A stretch of DNA of 62,600 nucleotides from an uncultured Senegalimassilia sp. (lineage in GTDB: Bacteria; Actinomycetota; Coriobacteriia; Coriobacteriales; Eggerthellaceae): positions 1 through 62,600 of the forward strand of contig NZ_CAKUAT010000017.1 of the NCBI RefSeq assembly GCF_934636665.1. Reading direction: 5' to 3'. Position 1 is the first letter of the stretch, and the number at the start of each line of letters is the position of its first letter. Positions 35,681-44,651 of this stretch are shown here, piece after piece. Position numbers and translations under genes: made by a program. The notes beneath the pieces were generated by a model. That model was not told the origin of the DNA. It searched no databases and saw only the letters and a list, made by a program, of their open reading frames with translations.

Positions 35681-38221
35681 ATGAAGCTATTCAAGCAGGA
35701 CTACATCTCGTTCGACGGTTCGGGTTCGTTCGTCACCGTGTCCGGAGATGCACGCGAAAGCGTCGTCGACGATGCCGATGTGGCGTATCGTCTCTCGCGC
35801 ATCGCGGAAGAGGAGCGCGAGCGCATGACCTCCGAAGGCACCGCTCCCAACGCGGTCGACGCCGCGGACATGTCGGCTTATACCGGGGTGGCCGCGCAGC
35901 ACGCCCAGGCGCCCCTCGGCGCGCAGGCGGGCGAATCCGCAGCGATTCCGCCCGCGCCGATCGCCCTTGTGGTTGCGCGCGGCAAAGCCGTGAAGCGCAC
36001 CATCATGGCGGTGCAGGATGCCGGCATGGTGGCCTGCGTTGCGTGCACCGACGACAAACGCGCGGACGCAGCTCTGCGCGCGGCCGATGCGAAGGTCAGC
36101 CTCGGCGAGAAGCACCTTGATGCGCTGTATTCCAACGGCTATGCCGTGCTGCAGGCCGCCGAGAAAGCCGATGCGCAGGTCATCTTGCTGACCGAGGATG
36201 CCCAGGTGCTGTCGGGCGTGGATACGTTTCTGGCCCGCGCGGCGGCGGCTGGCCGTCGCGTGTTCACGCAGCTGGGCGATTCGCCGCAGTTCGGCTGGGT
36301 GCTGTGCACCACCGACAAGACCGACGAGGTATGCGGCGCGTGGCGCACCTGCAAGCATTGCAAGCTCACCTTCGACGGCGCCAGCTTGGCGGCGGGGCAT
36401 TACGTGTGCCCCTCGTGCGGCGGGTACCTGCGCATGACCTCCGACGAGCGCATCGATGACCTGCTCGATGCGGGCACGTTCCAGGAATGGGACCGCGTCA
36501 TCGACCAAACCGACCCGTTGGGTTTCCCGGGCTATCTTGACAAGCTTGAGGCTCAGCGCGGGAAAACCGGGCTTGAGGAGGGCGTGCGCACCGGCCAGGG
36601 CTCCATCGCGGGCTTGAAGTGCGCCATCGGCATCATGGAGTCAACCTTCTTCATGGGGTCCATGGGCAGCGTGGTGGGGGAGAAGGTCACGCGCCTGTTC
36701 GAGCGGGCCACCGCCGAGCACCTGCCGGTGATCATCTTCACTGCCTCGGGCGGCGCGCGCATGCAGGAGGGCCTCGTCTCGCTTATGCAGATGGCGAAGA
36801 CCTCGTGCGCCATCGAGCGTCATGCGGCGGCGCACCTGCCTTATATCTCGGTCATCACCGACCCCACCACCGGCGGCGTCACCGCATCGTTTGCCATGGA
36901 CGGTGACATCATCTTGGCCGAGCCCCATGCGCTCATCGGCTTCGCCGGGCAGCGCGTCATCCGCGACACCATCCGCCAAGAGCTGCCCGAAGGGTTCCAA
37001 ACCGCCGAGTTCGCGCTCGAGCACGGCTTGATCGACGCCATCGTCGAGCGACATGACCTTCGTGCCACGCTGGCCCATATCCTGGCCATGCATCTGTCGA
37101 CCGCCTGCCAGGCGACCGGGTGCGCGCACAACGCCGGCGACCATGACGTGCTCGTTAGCTATCGTGCGGTCTGCGACAACTTGGAAAACGGCACGGCAAC
37201 GTACAACACCGTCACCTATGCCGACCTGCGCCCCGAGCCTATGAGCATCGAGGAGCGCGCCGTGTGGGAGAAGCTTCGCGAGGCCATTCCCTCGTCGCTG
37301 ATCCCCGAGAGCTTGCGTGCCGGTGCATCCCGACGCGTCGAGCGCGCCATCGCCGCCGGCACGTTCGACGCCGAGGCGGGCACGTCCCTGGAGGTGGGGG
37401 CGACGTCGGCCGTCGCAGCCGCTTCGGCCGATGAGCAGGAAAACCGTGCGTGGCAGAGCGTGCAGCTCGCCCGCAACGTGCACAGGCCTACGGCGATCTC
37501 CTACATCCGAAGCTTCGTCGACGGCTTCGTCGAGCTGCATGGCGACCGCGGGTTCGCCGACGATGGAGCCATCGTCGGCGGCATCGGCTGGATTGGCGGG
37601 CGCGCCGTCACCGTCATCGGCCAGGAGAAGGGCGAGAACCTCAAGGAGCGCATCCGCCGCAACTTCGGATGCCCGCAGCCTGAGGGCTATCGCAAGGCGT
37701 TGCGCCTTATGCGCCAGGCCGAGAAGTTCCGTCGCCCCATCGTGTGCCTGGTGGACACCCAGGGCGCGTACTGCGGTACCGAGGCAGAAGAACGCGGACA
37801 GGGCAACGCCATCGCCGACAACCTGGTGGCTATGGCGGGCCTGAAGGTTCCCGTGGTCACCGTGCTTCTCGGCGAAGGCGGTTCGGGCGGCGCCTTGGCG
37901 CTCGCCGTCGCCAACCGGGTTGCCATGCAGGAGCACGCGGTGTATTCGGTGCTTTCGCCTGAGGGCTTCGCCTCCATCCTGTGGAAGGATAGGACGCGCG
38001 CCCCTGAGGCGGCCGCGGTCATGAAGATGAGCGCGCACGAGTCCTTGGAGCTCGGCATCATCGACGCCGTGGTTCCCGAGGGTCCCGCGCCCGCGCATGA
38101 GAACCCCCTGATTGCCGAGCGCAACGTGCGCGACTATGTGCAGGCGGCTCTTGATGAGCTGTGCGGCATGAGCGAGCAGGAGCTGCTTTCCCAGCGCTAC
38201 GAACGCTTCCGCAAGTTCTAA
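35681..38221 (+). CDS. accDA: Fused acetyl-CoA carboxylase carboxyltransferase (AccD-AccA) with extra N-terminal domain
   Basis: An 846-residue protein joining both carboxyltransferase subunits that make malonyl-CoA. The beta part (about 215-500) has the zinc ribbon C224-x2-C227 and C243-x2-C246 and FTASGGARMQEGLVSLMQMAK. The alpha part (about 595-846) has FVELHGDRGFADD, GREKG-like GQEKGENLKER, DTQGAYCG and GEGGSGGALAL. Residues 93-199 form a third domain resembling the N-terminal domain of biotin carboxylase: LVVARGKAVKRTIMAVQDAG, then AADAKVSLGE and QVILL in matching order, but the ATP-grasp part and PGYGF motif are absent. accB and accC are not in the window. The start is ATG 35681; an earlier in-frame start lies inside fabZ. 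Confidence 0.92.
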   Translation: MKLFKQDYISFDGSGSFVTVSGDARESVVDDADVAYRLSRIAEEERERMTSEGTAPNAVDAADMSAYTGVAAQHAQAPLGAQAGESAAIPPAPIALVVARGKAVKRTIMAVQDAGMVACVACTDDKRADAALRAADAKVSLGEKHLDALYSNGYAVLQAAEKADAQVILLTEDAQVLSGVDTFLARAAAAGRRVFTQLGDSPQFGWVLCTTDKTDEVCGAWRTCKHCKLTFDGASLAAGHYVCPSCGGYLRMTSDERIDDLLDAGTFQEWDRVIDQTDPLGFPGYLDKLEAQRGKTGLEEGVRTGQGSIAGLKCAIGIMESTFFMGSMGSVVGEKVTRLFERATAEHLPVIIFTASGGARMQEGLVSLMQMAKTSCAIERHAAAHLPYISVITDPTTGGVTASFAMDGDIILAEPHALIGFAGQRVIRDTIRQELPEGFQTAEFALEHGLIDAIVERHDLRATLAHILAMHLSTACQATGCAHNAGDHDVLVSYRAVCDNLENGTATYNTVTYADLRPEPMSIEERAVWEKLREAIPSSLIPESLRAGASRRVERAIAAGTFDAEAGTSLEVGATSAVAAASADEQENRAWQSVQLARNVHRPTAISYIRSFVDGFVELHGDRGFADDGAIVGGIGWIGGRAVTVIGQEKGENLKERIRRNFGCPQPEGYRKALRLMRQAEKFRRPIVCLVDTQGAYCGTEAEERGQGNAIADNLVAMAGLKVPVVTVLLGEGGSGGALALAVANRVAMQEHAVYSVLSPEGFASILWKDRTRAPEAAAVMKMSAHESLELGIIDAVVPEGPAPAHENPLIAERNVRDYVQAALDELCGMSEQELLSQRYERFRKF

Positions 38222-38257
38222 GCATTGCGCGTCGTACGCGCTGCCGTGGGAAAACGA

Positions 38258-38344
38258 AAGGGCCGGGTTTCGAACCGTGTGCCGCTGCTGGACCGAAAGC
38301 GAAGGTTCGGCAGCGGGCGCGGCTTGGAGCCCGGCCCTTCTTTG
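38258..38344. terminator. Bidirectional branched terminator between accDA and the SNF2 gene
   Basis: Ten-bp perfect arms (38258-38267 with 38330-38339) enclose a second stem around GCCGCTGC/GCAGCGG. Runs of A before and T after let it work for both converging genes. Confidence 0.65.
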
Positions 38345-38357
38345 CATGGGGAAGTGA

Positions 38358-41300
38358 TCACCCCTCCAGCAGGTCAATCAGCTCGTCGGCGCTCAAGCTT
38401 GCAAGCGAGATGCCGCTCGAGCCGATAACCTGGTCGGCCAGCTTGCTCTTCTCCTCCTGCAGGTGCAGGATGCGCTCCTCGATGGTGTCCTTCGCTATGA
38501 CCTTCTGCACGCTTACGACGCGTGTCTGCCCGATGCGGTGCGCGCGGTCGGTGGCCTGCTGCTGCGCCGCGGCGTTCCACCAGGGATCGGCGTGGATGAC
38601 CACGCTTGCGCCCGTAAGGTTCAGGCCCGTGCCGCCCGCCTTAAGCGATACCAGGAACACGGGGACGTCGTTGCCGTTGAACTCGTTCACCAGCTCCACG
38701 CGGTCTTTCTTCGGCGTTTTGCCCGTGATGGTGTAGAAGGCGATGCCCGCCTCCTCGAGGCGCTGCGCGATCAGGTCCAAGAAGCTGGTGAACTGACTGA
38801 AGATGAGCGTCTTCTCGCCGCCTTCCATGGCGCTTGCCACCAGTTCCATGATGGTATCGAGCTTCGCGCCGTGGCCGCGATAGTCCTCGAACAGCAGACG
38901 CGGGTCGCAGCACAGCTGGCGCAGCTGCATGAGTTCGGCAAGCACCTCCACGCTGGAAACGTGTTCGCCTGCATCCCGTTTCGCCTGACGCTGCTTGCGC
39001 TCGCGGCGTTGGCGGGTCAACTCCTCGCGCAGGCGCTGCTCGTGAGCATGATAGAGCTTCAGCTGCTGGCCCTCCATGGGGGCGTACACCACGCTTTCCA
39101 GCTTGTCGGGCAGGTCGGTGAGCACATCGGCCTTGCGGCGCCTGAGCAAAAACGGCCCCACGACGGCGCTCAGGCGGGTGGCAACGTCCTCTTCGCCGCC
39201 CACGATGGGCAGCTCGAAGCGTTCGCGGAAGCGCGCGTACGGCCCCAGAAGGCCCGGCATCAGGAAGTCGAAGATGCTCCACAGCTCTGATAGGCGGTTT
39301 TCCATGGGCGTGCCGGTAAGCGCGAACCTATGGCGTGCCGACAGGCGCTTCACCGCGCGGGTGGTCAGCGTGGCGGGATTCTTGATGTATTGAGCCTCAT
39401 CAAGGGCGCAGATGAACAGCTCCCGTCCGGCGTAATCGGCCGAATCGATGCGCGCCAGGTCGTAGGAGGTGATGAGCACATCGACCGGTGCACAACGGTG
39501 ACCGGATGCGTCGACGGGCTCTGCCGTTGCGGCTGCATTGTGGTTTTGCAAGGCTGCTTCCCTCGCGTGGGCATCAACGTTGCGCGAAGCCGCTTCTGCG
39601 TCGGTAGGCGACCCGGGCGCATCTCCTTGACGCCCGGAAACCAGGTTCGCATCATACGGCGCGAACGCGTGGCCGCGGATCACCTTGCGCTCTGCGGCGC
39701 TGCCCACCACGGCTGCCGCGTTCAGGCTGGGTGCGAAGCGCTCGAACTCGGCCATCCAGTTGTACACCAGCGAAGAGGGGCACACGATCAGGCTCGGCCC
39801 GACTTCGCGGGCTTGGTCGGCACGGGCCACCAGCAAGCTGATGAGCTGGACCGATTTACCTAGGCCCATCTCGTCGGCAAGCACGCCGCCGAACCCCGCG
39901 TCCAGGCGGGCGGACAGCCATCGCAGGCCTTCTTCCTGGTAGGGGCGCAGTGTTGCGTTCAGCCTTTCGGGCACCTGGTATGCCCGCTCGTCGATCGCGC
40001 GGAAATCGCTCAGGTACTGCGTGAAGCTGCGGTCGCGGTCAAGGTCCGCCTCCTCGTCAAGGTAAAACGCGCGAAACGACGGCAGCTCAACCGTTCCCGT
40101 GGCAAGCTCCTTTTGCGTGATGCCCAGGTCGGATGCCAGGCGGTCAAGCTGGGCGAGCTCGAAATCGGAAAGGTCCACGAACGCGCCGTCGCGCAGGCGA
40201 TGGTAGCGCTTCTTCTTCCGATAGCTTCCCAGCATGGCCGCAAGATCGTCGGGGCCAAGATCGCCGGCGTCGACGGTGAGGTTGATAAGGTTGCCTGACA
40301 GCGACACGCCCATGCTCAGGCGCGGCTTGCCGTCTTTAATCAGGCGATCGAACGCCGGCGTGGTATACACCTCGCCGGCTTCGCGCAACTGGCCCAGGCC
40401 GGTGAAGATAAGGTTGGCCACCGCTTCCTCGTTGCTCATGGGGATGCGCGTTTGACCTGCTCCGAAGTAGCGCTCCACCAGCGCCTTCGCCTTTCCTTCG
40501 GCACGCGTGTCGCGCAATGGCGAAGGGCCCGAGGCGCTCTTGTCGTCCTTGTGGTCGGCAGGTACGGTCCCGCACAGCGTGAAGCGGCGCGGACCGTAAG
40601 CTGCTTGGGCGCCGATGGTCACGTTCTTGCCGTTCTTGTCTAGGAAAAACGCAAGCGTGCATTCCATGGGGCGCCAAGCCGAAAGCTCGGCCGGGGCGCT
40701 GAGATGCAGGTTCTCCTCGATGACGGGCAGGGCAGCCGCGCAGAACAGGGGCATGTCGTCGTTTGCCACGAACAGGTTGCGCTCGTCGCTGTCGTAGACC
40801 GTGCGCAGGAAGTCCGAGCAGCGCGCGAACGCCGGCGAGCAGCGATGCACCGTGTCCCCGCCGCACCATATATACAGGCGCCCGGCTTGCTCGGCCATGC
40901 GGATATGCTCGCCGCGCTCGATGGTCCAGCCGCCGGCCTCGGCCGGCGACATGGCGAGCGAGATGTCCGGATCGCTATGCTCGATATGCACGCGCTGCAC
41001 GGTGGGCGTTGCGTAGTCGGCGCCCGTGATACTGAACTCGGCGCCGTCGAGCAACCCGAACAGCTCTACGGCCTCGGCCTCGGAAAGCTGCAGGGTGCGG
41101 CCCACCGACGCGCTTTGACGGCGAAGCCATGACGGCGCATCGTCGGCGGCCTCGCGCATGGAGCAGGCCCGTTCGATGAACTGGGCTACCCCGCGCGAGC
41201 GTTGCTCGAACACGGCAGGGGAGTGCGTGAACGCCAGTTTCTTACCGTATGCGTGGCGGGCGCCGGAGCGCATACGGTCGGCGAACTCCGAAAGCGATTT

Positions 41301-41804
41301 CAGCACGTAAGGCGTACCCGAAGGTCCGCTGATGCGAAACGAGGCGGACCATAGCCCGTAGCCGTACGACAGCTCAGCGTGCAGGACCACGCTTTCGGCG
41401 GGCGTGTCATCGGCCTGCAGCTCCTCGGTGCGCTTCATGAACTCCGTGATGCACGAGGAGGATTGCGCCGTGCGCTGCGCCTGGTAACCCATGAAGGTTT
41501 CGGGGCGCTGCGAGAACGCGAGCGCCAGGGCGACGCAGTGCTTGCACATGCCGGCATACTCGCGAAACGCAGGGCACGTGCATGAGTAATCCAGCACCTC
41601 GTCGGCGTCCTCCTCGAGGATCACCGAGGTGCGGTAACGATCGTCCCAGCCGCTGCTGGAGGCCACGAACGCGCTGACCACCGACTCCTCGGCATCGTAG
41701 CGCACCTGCTTCGTGAGGATGTTCCTGTCCGATGACGCGATGGCTCGTCCTCGCGTGAACGAACGCTGGTTGCATTGGCTTGCTATGGCTTTTTCGGTGA
41801 TCAT
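38358..41804 (-). CDS. SNF2-family helicase with SWIM zinc finger
   Basis: A 1148-residue Swi2/Snf2 (HepA-like) ATPase. The N-terminus has a SWIM zinc finger, YSCTCPAFREYAGMCKHCVAL (residues about 72-92, C-x-C ... C-x-H). The helicase core has motif I DEMGLGKSVQL, a DEAQ box in CALDEAQYIKNP, and the C-terminal lobe with LVSLKAGGTGLNLTGA and QATDRAHRIGQTR. About 50 polar, low-complexity residues (near 720-768) are inserted between early helicase motifs. Bacterial members are linked to RNA polymerase recycling or DNA remodelling, but the role here is unknown. AAGGAAG lies before the ATG. A TAAAAT near 41850 on the minus strand is a possible -10. Confidence 0.9.
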   Translation of the reverse strand: MITEKAIASQCNQRSFTRGRAIASSDRNILTKQVRYDAEESVVSAFVASSSGWDDRYRTSVILEEDADEVLDYSCTCPAFREYAGMCKHCVALALAFSQRPETFMGYQAQRTAQSSSCITEFMKRTEELQADDTPAESVVLHAELSYGYGLWSASFRISGPSGTPYVLKSLSEFADRMRSGARHAYGKKLAFTHSPAVFEQRSRGVAQFIERACSMREAADDAPSWLRRQSASVGRTLQLSEAEAVELFGLLDGAEFSITGADYATPTVQRVHIEHSDPDISLAMSPAEAGGWTIERGEHIRMAEQAGRLYIWCGGDTVHRCSPAFARCSDFLRTVYDSDERNLFVANDDMPLFCAAALPVIEENLHLSAPAELSAWRPMECTLAFFLDKNGKNVTIGAQAAYGPRRFTLCGTVPADHKDDKSASGPSPLRDTRAEGKAKALVERYFGAGQTRIPMSNEEAVANLIFTGLGQLREAGEVYTTPAFDRLIKDGKPRLSMGVSLSGNLINLTVDAGDLGPDDLAAMLGSYRKKKRYHRLRDGAFVDLSDFELAQLDRLASDLGITQKELATGTVELPSFRAFYLDEEADLDRDRSFTQYLSDFRAIDERAYQVPERLNATLRPYQEEGLRWLSARLDAGFGGVLADEMGLGKSVQLISLLVARADQAREVGPSLIVCPSSLVYNWMAEFERFAPSLNAAAVVGSAAERKVIRGHAFAPYDANLVSGRQGDAPGSPTDAEAASRNVDAHAREAALQNHNAAATAEPVDASGHRCAPVDVLITSYDLARIDSADYAGRELFICALDEAQYIKNPATLTTRAVKRLSARHRFALTGTPMENRLSELWSIFDFLMPGLLGPYARFRERFELPIVGGEEDVATRLSAVVGPFLLRRRKADVLTDLPDKLESVVYAPMEGQQLKLYHAHEQRLREELTRQRRERKQRQAKRDAGEHVSSVEVLAELMQLRQLCCDPRLLFEDYRGHGAKLDTIMELVASAMEGGEKTLIFSQFTSFLDLIAQRLEEAGIAFYTITGKTPKKDRVELVNEFNGNDVPVFLVSLKAGGTGLNLTGASVVIHADPWWNAAAQQQATDRAHRIGQTRVVSVQKVIAKDTIEERILHLQEEKSKLADQVIGSSGISLASLSADELIDLLEG

Positions 41805-42160
41805 CGCTTGCTGCTTCCTTTGCTTGAACGCATTGTTCGCAAACGTTTATTTTAGCGCAAAGGAGCACATGGTGTCGCGGTGCGCGGGGTTTCGCATAGG
41901 TATCGGCGTGCATTCTCGCTCGCTCGGGAGGCGGCTTTTCGCGTTCGCGCATCGGCCGGTGTTCCGGGCTTCAGGGGAAGGAGTCGCAATTAGGCGCCGA
42001 TGCGTGATTCGTGGAGGTGCTTTGGGGCAAGGTTCGCTGCATGTCCGGGGAGCGGGGCCGTACGGGGTGGGAGAATCTTCTGCTCATGCCGTTTTGTGCG
42101 ATAATCGGGAAAACGCCCGGAAAGCGCCGCTAACGGGGCGAACGACGGAAGGGGTCGTCA
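41805..42160. other. Divergent intergenic region, SNF2 gene / amide hydrolase
   Basis: No supported open frame lies in these 356 bases. It should hold two divergent promoters. For the rightward gene TGC-GATAAT at 42097-42105 is a likely extended -10. An imperfect inverted GAAC/GTTC pair lies near 41825-41840, but its 5-base spacer does not fit the LexA box. Confidence 0.5.
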
Positions 42161-43252
42161 ATGAAGCTTGGGAATATCGCGAAGGTAGCTGCCGCCGCCG
42201 CTGGCGTTGCCGCAGGTGCCGGCGCTGCAGTATATGGCTCGCGCGCGGCTACCATGGCCTCGATCAGGCAGATCGCGCCCGCCGATGGGCCGTATGGCCT
42301 CTATGCCATGGACGTGTTCTATCGCTACGACCTCGATCGCATCATCGAGCGCGGCCTCGGAAGCGATCAAGGCAACATGGACGCCATCCTCGCCGAGGCG
42401 CTTCCGCTCGTTCCCGTGCATATGCAGGCGCCGCAGTTCGGATGCAGCGCGTTCACGCTTGCGAGCGGCGAAGGCGTGCTTATGGGCCGCAACTACGACT
42501 TCAAGTTCGATACCTCCGCCATGCTCGTGCACTGCACTCCTGCCGACGGTTACGAATCCATCGGCTTTTGCGCCCTCGACAACCTCGGCGTGGTCGATGC
42601 GCTGCAGGTGAAATCGCGTTTCGCCTGCCTGGCCGCGCCCTTCGCCTGCTTGGACGGCGTGAACGAGAAGGGCGTTTCCTGCGCGGTGCTCACGCTTGAC
42701 AGCACGCCCACCTCCCGCATCACCAGCAAGCCCGTCATCTCCACGCCGCTTGCCATACGCTTGGTGCTCGATCGGGCCGCCACCACGCAGCAGGCCGTCG
42801 ACCTGCTGCTTTCTTACGACATGTTCGCCACAAGCGGGCGCGATTACCATTTCTACATCACCGACGCGCAAGGCGATGGCCGCGTGGTCGAGTTCGATTG
42901 CGACAGTCCCGAGCGTATGCCCGTCGTCACGCCGGTGCGCCAGGTCACCAACTTCTTCGTCATGCACCAAGACAAGGTCGCGCCTTTTCAGAAGAACGGG
43001 GCGTATGGGCATGGCCGAGAGCGCTACGATGCCATCTCCGCGGTGCTCGATGGGGCGCCGGTTGGTCAGGATTCCCAGGTCACGGCATGGAAGGCGCTCA
43101 GGACGGCTTCGCAGGCTCCGAACCCCGAGGACGTCACCAGCAATACGCAGTGGTCCATCGTGTTCGATAACGAGAACCTTACGGCAGATGTGGCCTTGCG
43201 CCGTCGCTGGGACGATGTCCACCATGCCGATATCCACGGCAACATGGCGTGA
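42161..43252 (+). CDS. Linear amide C-N hydrolase, Ntn (choloylglycine hydrolase-like) family
   Basis: A 363-residue Ntn-hydrolase superfamily protein; relatives cleave linear amide bonds in penicillin V, conjugated bile salts, N-acylethanolamines or acyl-homoserine lactones. The likely nucleophile is C95 in QFGCSAFTL, followed by GVLMGRNYDF, the standard block after the catalytic Cys. Because the Cys is internal, self-cleavage at Gly94-Cys95 would be needed to free it, as in acid-ceramidase/NAAA-like members. DGVNEKGVSCAVL and SGRDYHFYITDAQG follow. Residues 8-30 are Ala-rich and hydrophobic, suggesting export or anchoring. The gene stands alone; the substrate is unknown. Confidence 0.83.
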   Translation: MKLGNIAKVAAAAAGVAAGAGAAVYGSRAATMASIRQIAPADGPYGLYAMDVFYRYDLDRIIERGLGSDQGNMDAILAEALPLVPVHMQAPQFGCSAFTLASGEGVLMGRNYDFKFDTSAMLVHCTPADGYESIGFCALDNLGVVDALQVKSRFACLAAPFACLDGVNEKGVSCAVLTLDSTPTSRITSKPVISTPLAIRLVLDRAATTQQAVDLLLSYDMFATSGRDYHFYITDAQGDGRVVEFDCDSPERMPVVTPVRQVTNFFVMHQDKVAPFQKNGAYGHGRERYDAISAVLDGAPVGQDSQVTAWKALRTASQAPNPEDVTSNTQWSIVFDNENLTADVALRRRWDDVHHADIHGNMA

Positions 43253-43318
43253 GGTCCGGTTCCCGGGGCGGAAAGGCTTGCGACCAAGGCGCGTAGTCGC
43301 GTCGGTTTTGATTTGGTG

Positions 43319-43433
43319 GCGAAGCGCGGCGCCAGTTCGCGCGTGCATGTGGTGTAGCGTGCTTGGCCTAAAGGGGCGTACCGCGGTTTGAAGGGGTGCT
43401 GCCGGCTTATCGCGTCGCGAAGCGCGGCGCCAG
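43319..43433. repeat. 17-bp direct repeat around the 3' end of the NUDIX gene
   Basis: GCGAAGCGCGGCGCCAG occurs at 43319-43335 and 43417-43433. The second copy encodes the C-terminal LAPRFA of the NUDIX protein; the first lies downstream of its stop and would encode the same residues, as if the gene end was once duplicated. Confidence 0.6.
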
Positions 43434-43994
43434 CTGCCGCGTCTTCTCGATGAGCTTGCGATAGATGCGCTCGCGTATCCACGGCTCGCTCGACAGGGTC
43501 ACGGCATCGTCAAGTTCAACCCATTTCACGCCGCTGTTCTCGTCGGCCTTGATGCGCACATGCTCGGCAGGGTCGGCAACCGCCAGGTACGTCACGTTCA
43601 GATGCAGGTGCGAGCTGACGTATGCCCCGCGTTTGACGTGGCCGTCCACGGTCAGTACCTCGCACGACAGTACATCGCCCGGCTCGCACGGCACCAGGCG
43701 CGCGCCGTGCACGCCCGTTTCCTCCTCCAGCTCGCGCAGGGCGACTGCCGCAAGGTCGGTTTGCCCGTCCGCATGCCCGCCGATCCAGCTCCATGAATCG
43801 TATATGTTGTGATACACCAGGAGCGTTTTTGTGAACGAGGGGTCCACGGTCCAAATGGAGCACGCCATGTGAGCAACGGCCGTTCTATCGAACACCGCAG
43901 GGTCCGTTTTCAGGCGCGACAAGATAAGGTCGCGGTCGGCGGCTTCCTGCTCGTTGGCGGGATGGAACGCTTGCAGATCCTCGAATATGCCCAC
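43407..43994 (-). CDS. NUDIX hydrolase
   Basis: A 195-residue NUDIX-fold hydrolase acting on an unidentified nucleoside-diphosphate-linked compound. The NUDIX box is at about 73-95 (GHADGQTDLAAVALRELEEE then TGV): the metal-binding R87-E88-L-E-E91-E92-T-G-V part is intact, but the first Glu position is Thr79, as in the GGHADG-type subfamily. I chose the GTG at 43994 because AAGGA lies six bases upstream; the frame is open to 44165 without homology. It is separated from the upstream minus-strand gene by a terminator, so it has its own transcription start or depends on read-through. Confidence 0.86.
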   Translation of the reverse strand: MGIFEDLQAFHPANEQEAADRDLILSRLKTDPAVFDRTAVAHMACSIWTVDPSFTKTLLVYHNIYDSWSWIGGHADGQTDLAAVALRELEEETGVHGARLVPCEPGDVLSCEVLTVDGHVKRGAYVSSHLHLNVTYLAVADPAEHVRIKADENSGVKWVELDDAVTLSSEPWIRERIYRKLIEKTRQLAPRFATR

Positions 43995-44011
43995 GGCTGC
44001 TCCTTGTGATT

Positions 44012-44040
44012 GAAAAGGCCCGGGCATGCGGCCCGGGCCT
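44012..44040 (-). terminator. Rho-independent terminator of the NifX-like gene
   Basis: On the minus strand a perfect 10-bp stem (44040-44031 with 44025-44016) is followed by TTTT. It lies between the NifX-like gene and the NUDIX gene. Confidence 0.75.
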
Positions 44041-44119
44041 GTGACTGCGTGTCGATTATAACAAGGTGTGCGGGCTCGGCTTGCGCCGCAAGGCGGTTGC
44101 GACCGCCGGCCCTTGCATC

Positions 44120-44488
44120 TTAGTGATGATGGCTGCAGGCGTTTTCCAGCACCATGCGCGCGCAATCGCCGGCGATGAACTTGTTCACCACGTCGCCGAC
44201 CATGGGCGTTTCCTGCTCAAGGTAGATGTCCACGCCGTATTGCGTGAAGCGCATGAACGGCGGCTGGCCCATGCCCGCGCAGATCATCGCATCGATGCCA
44301 AGGTTGTGCGCGAACTCGATGACGCCGCCGCAGCCCACTTCGTCATGATCGACGTTTTTCACCGATTCGACGCCGGTGACCTGCCCGTCCTCGATGGTCA
44401 CGAGCGTGAACCAGGGCGTGTGGCCGAAGTGTCCGCTGCGGATGCTCGTCAGGCCTTCGCCGGTTTCGCTGGGGATTGCAACTTTCAT
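44120..44488 (-). CDS. NifX/NifB-associated (dinitrogenase Fe-Mo cofactor) family protein
   Basis: A 122-residue member of the small family named for iron-molybdenum cofactor proteins; most members in non-fixing bacteria have no proven job beyond probable metal-cluster binding. SGHFGHTPWFTLVTIEDGQV and GCGGVIEFAHNLGIDAMICAGMG are typical. It ends in the metal-binding-like ACSHHH. No nif gene is near, so nitrogen fixation is not implied. The ATG at 44488 is preceded by AAAGG. A TGC-TAGAGT further upstream could be the promoter. Confidence 0.85.
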   Translation of the reverse strand: MKVAIPSETGEGLTSIRSGHFGHTPWFTLVTIEDGQVTGVESVKNVDHDEVGCGGVIEFAHNLGIDAMICAGMGQPPFMRFTQYGVDIYLEQETPMVGDVVNKFIAGDCARMVLENACSHHH

Positions 44489-44638
44489 GGTATCGCCTTT
44501 CTACGACGTTCGCGTCGGGGCGCCTGCTCCGCTCGCTTCTCTTGCAGCCAACTCTAGCACAGCGATGCTTCGGTGCACGAACTTTTTTGATACTCTCCAA
44601 GTAGCATATTGGTAGGAATAACCACTTTGCCGGGGAGG

Positions 44639-44644
44639 TATAAT
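44639..44644 (+). promoter_or_regulatory. Consensus -10 (TATAAT) 7 nt before the DUF523 start
   Basis: TATAAT at 44639-44644 is followed by exactly 7 nt and then the ATG at 44652. If used, the RNA begins at that ATG, and the in-frame ATG at 44643 lies inside the promoter. Confidence 0.55.
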
Positions 44645-44651
44645 GCCAAGT

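Noticed and set aside
41820..41845. LexA/SOS box upstream of the SNF2 gene
   Set aside because: GAAC and GTTC half sites are five bases apart; the known actinobacterial/Bacillus box needs four.
44120..44488. Evidence for nitrogen fixation from the NifX/NifB-like protein
   Set aside because: Members of this small family are widespread in non-fixing bacteria and no other nif gene is present.
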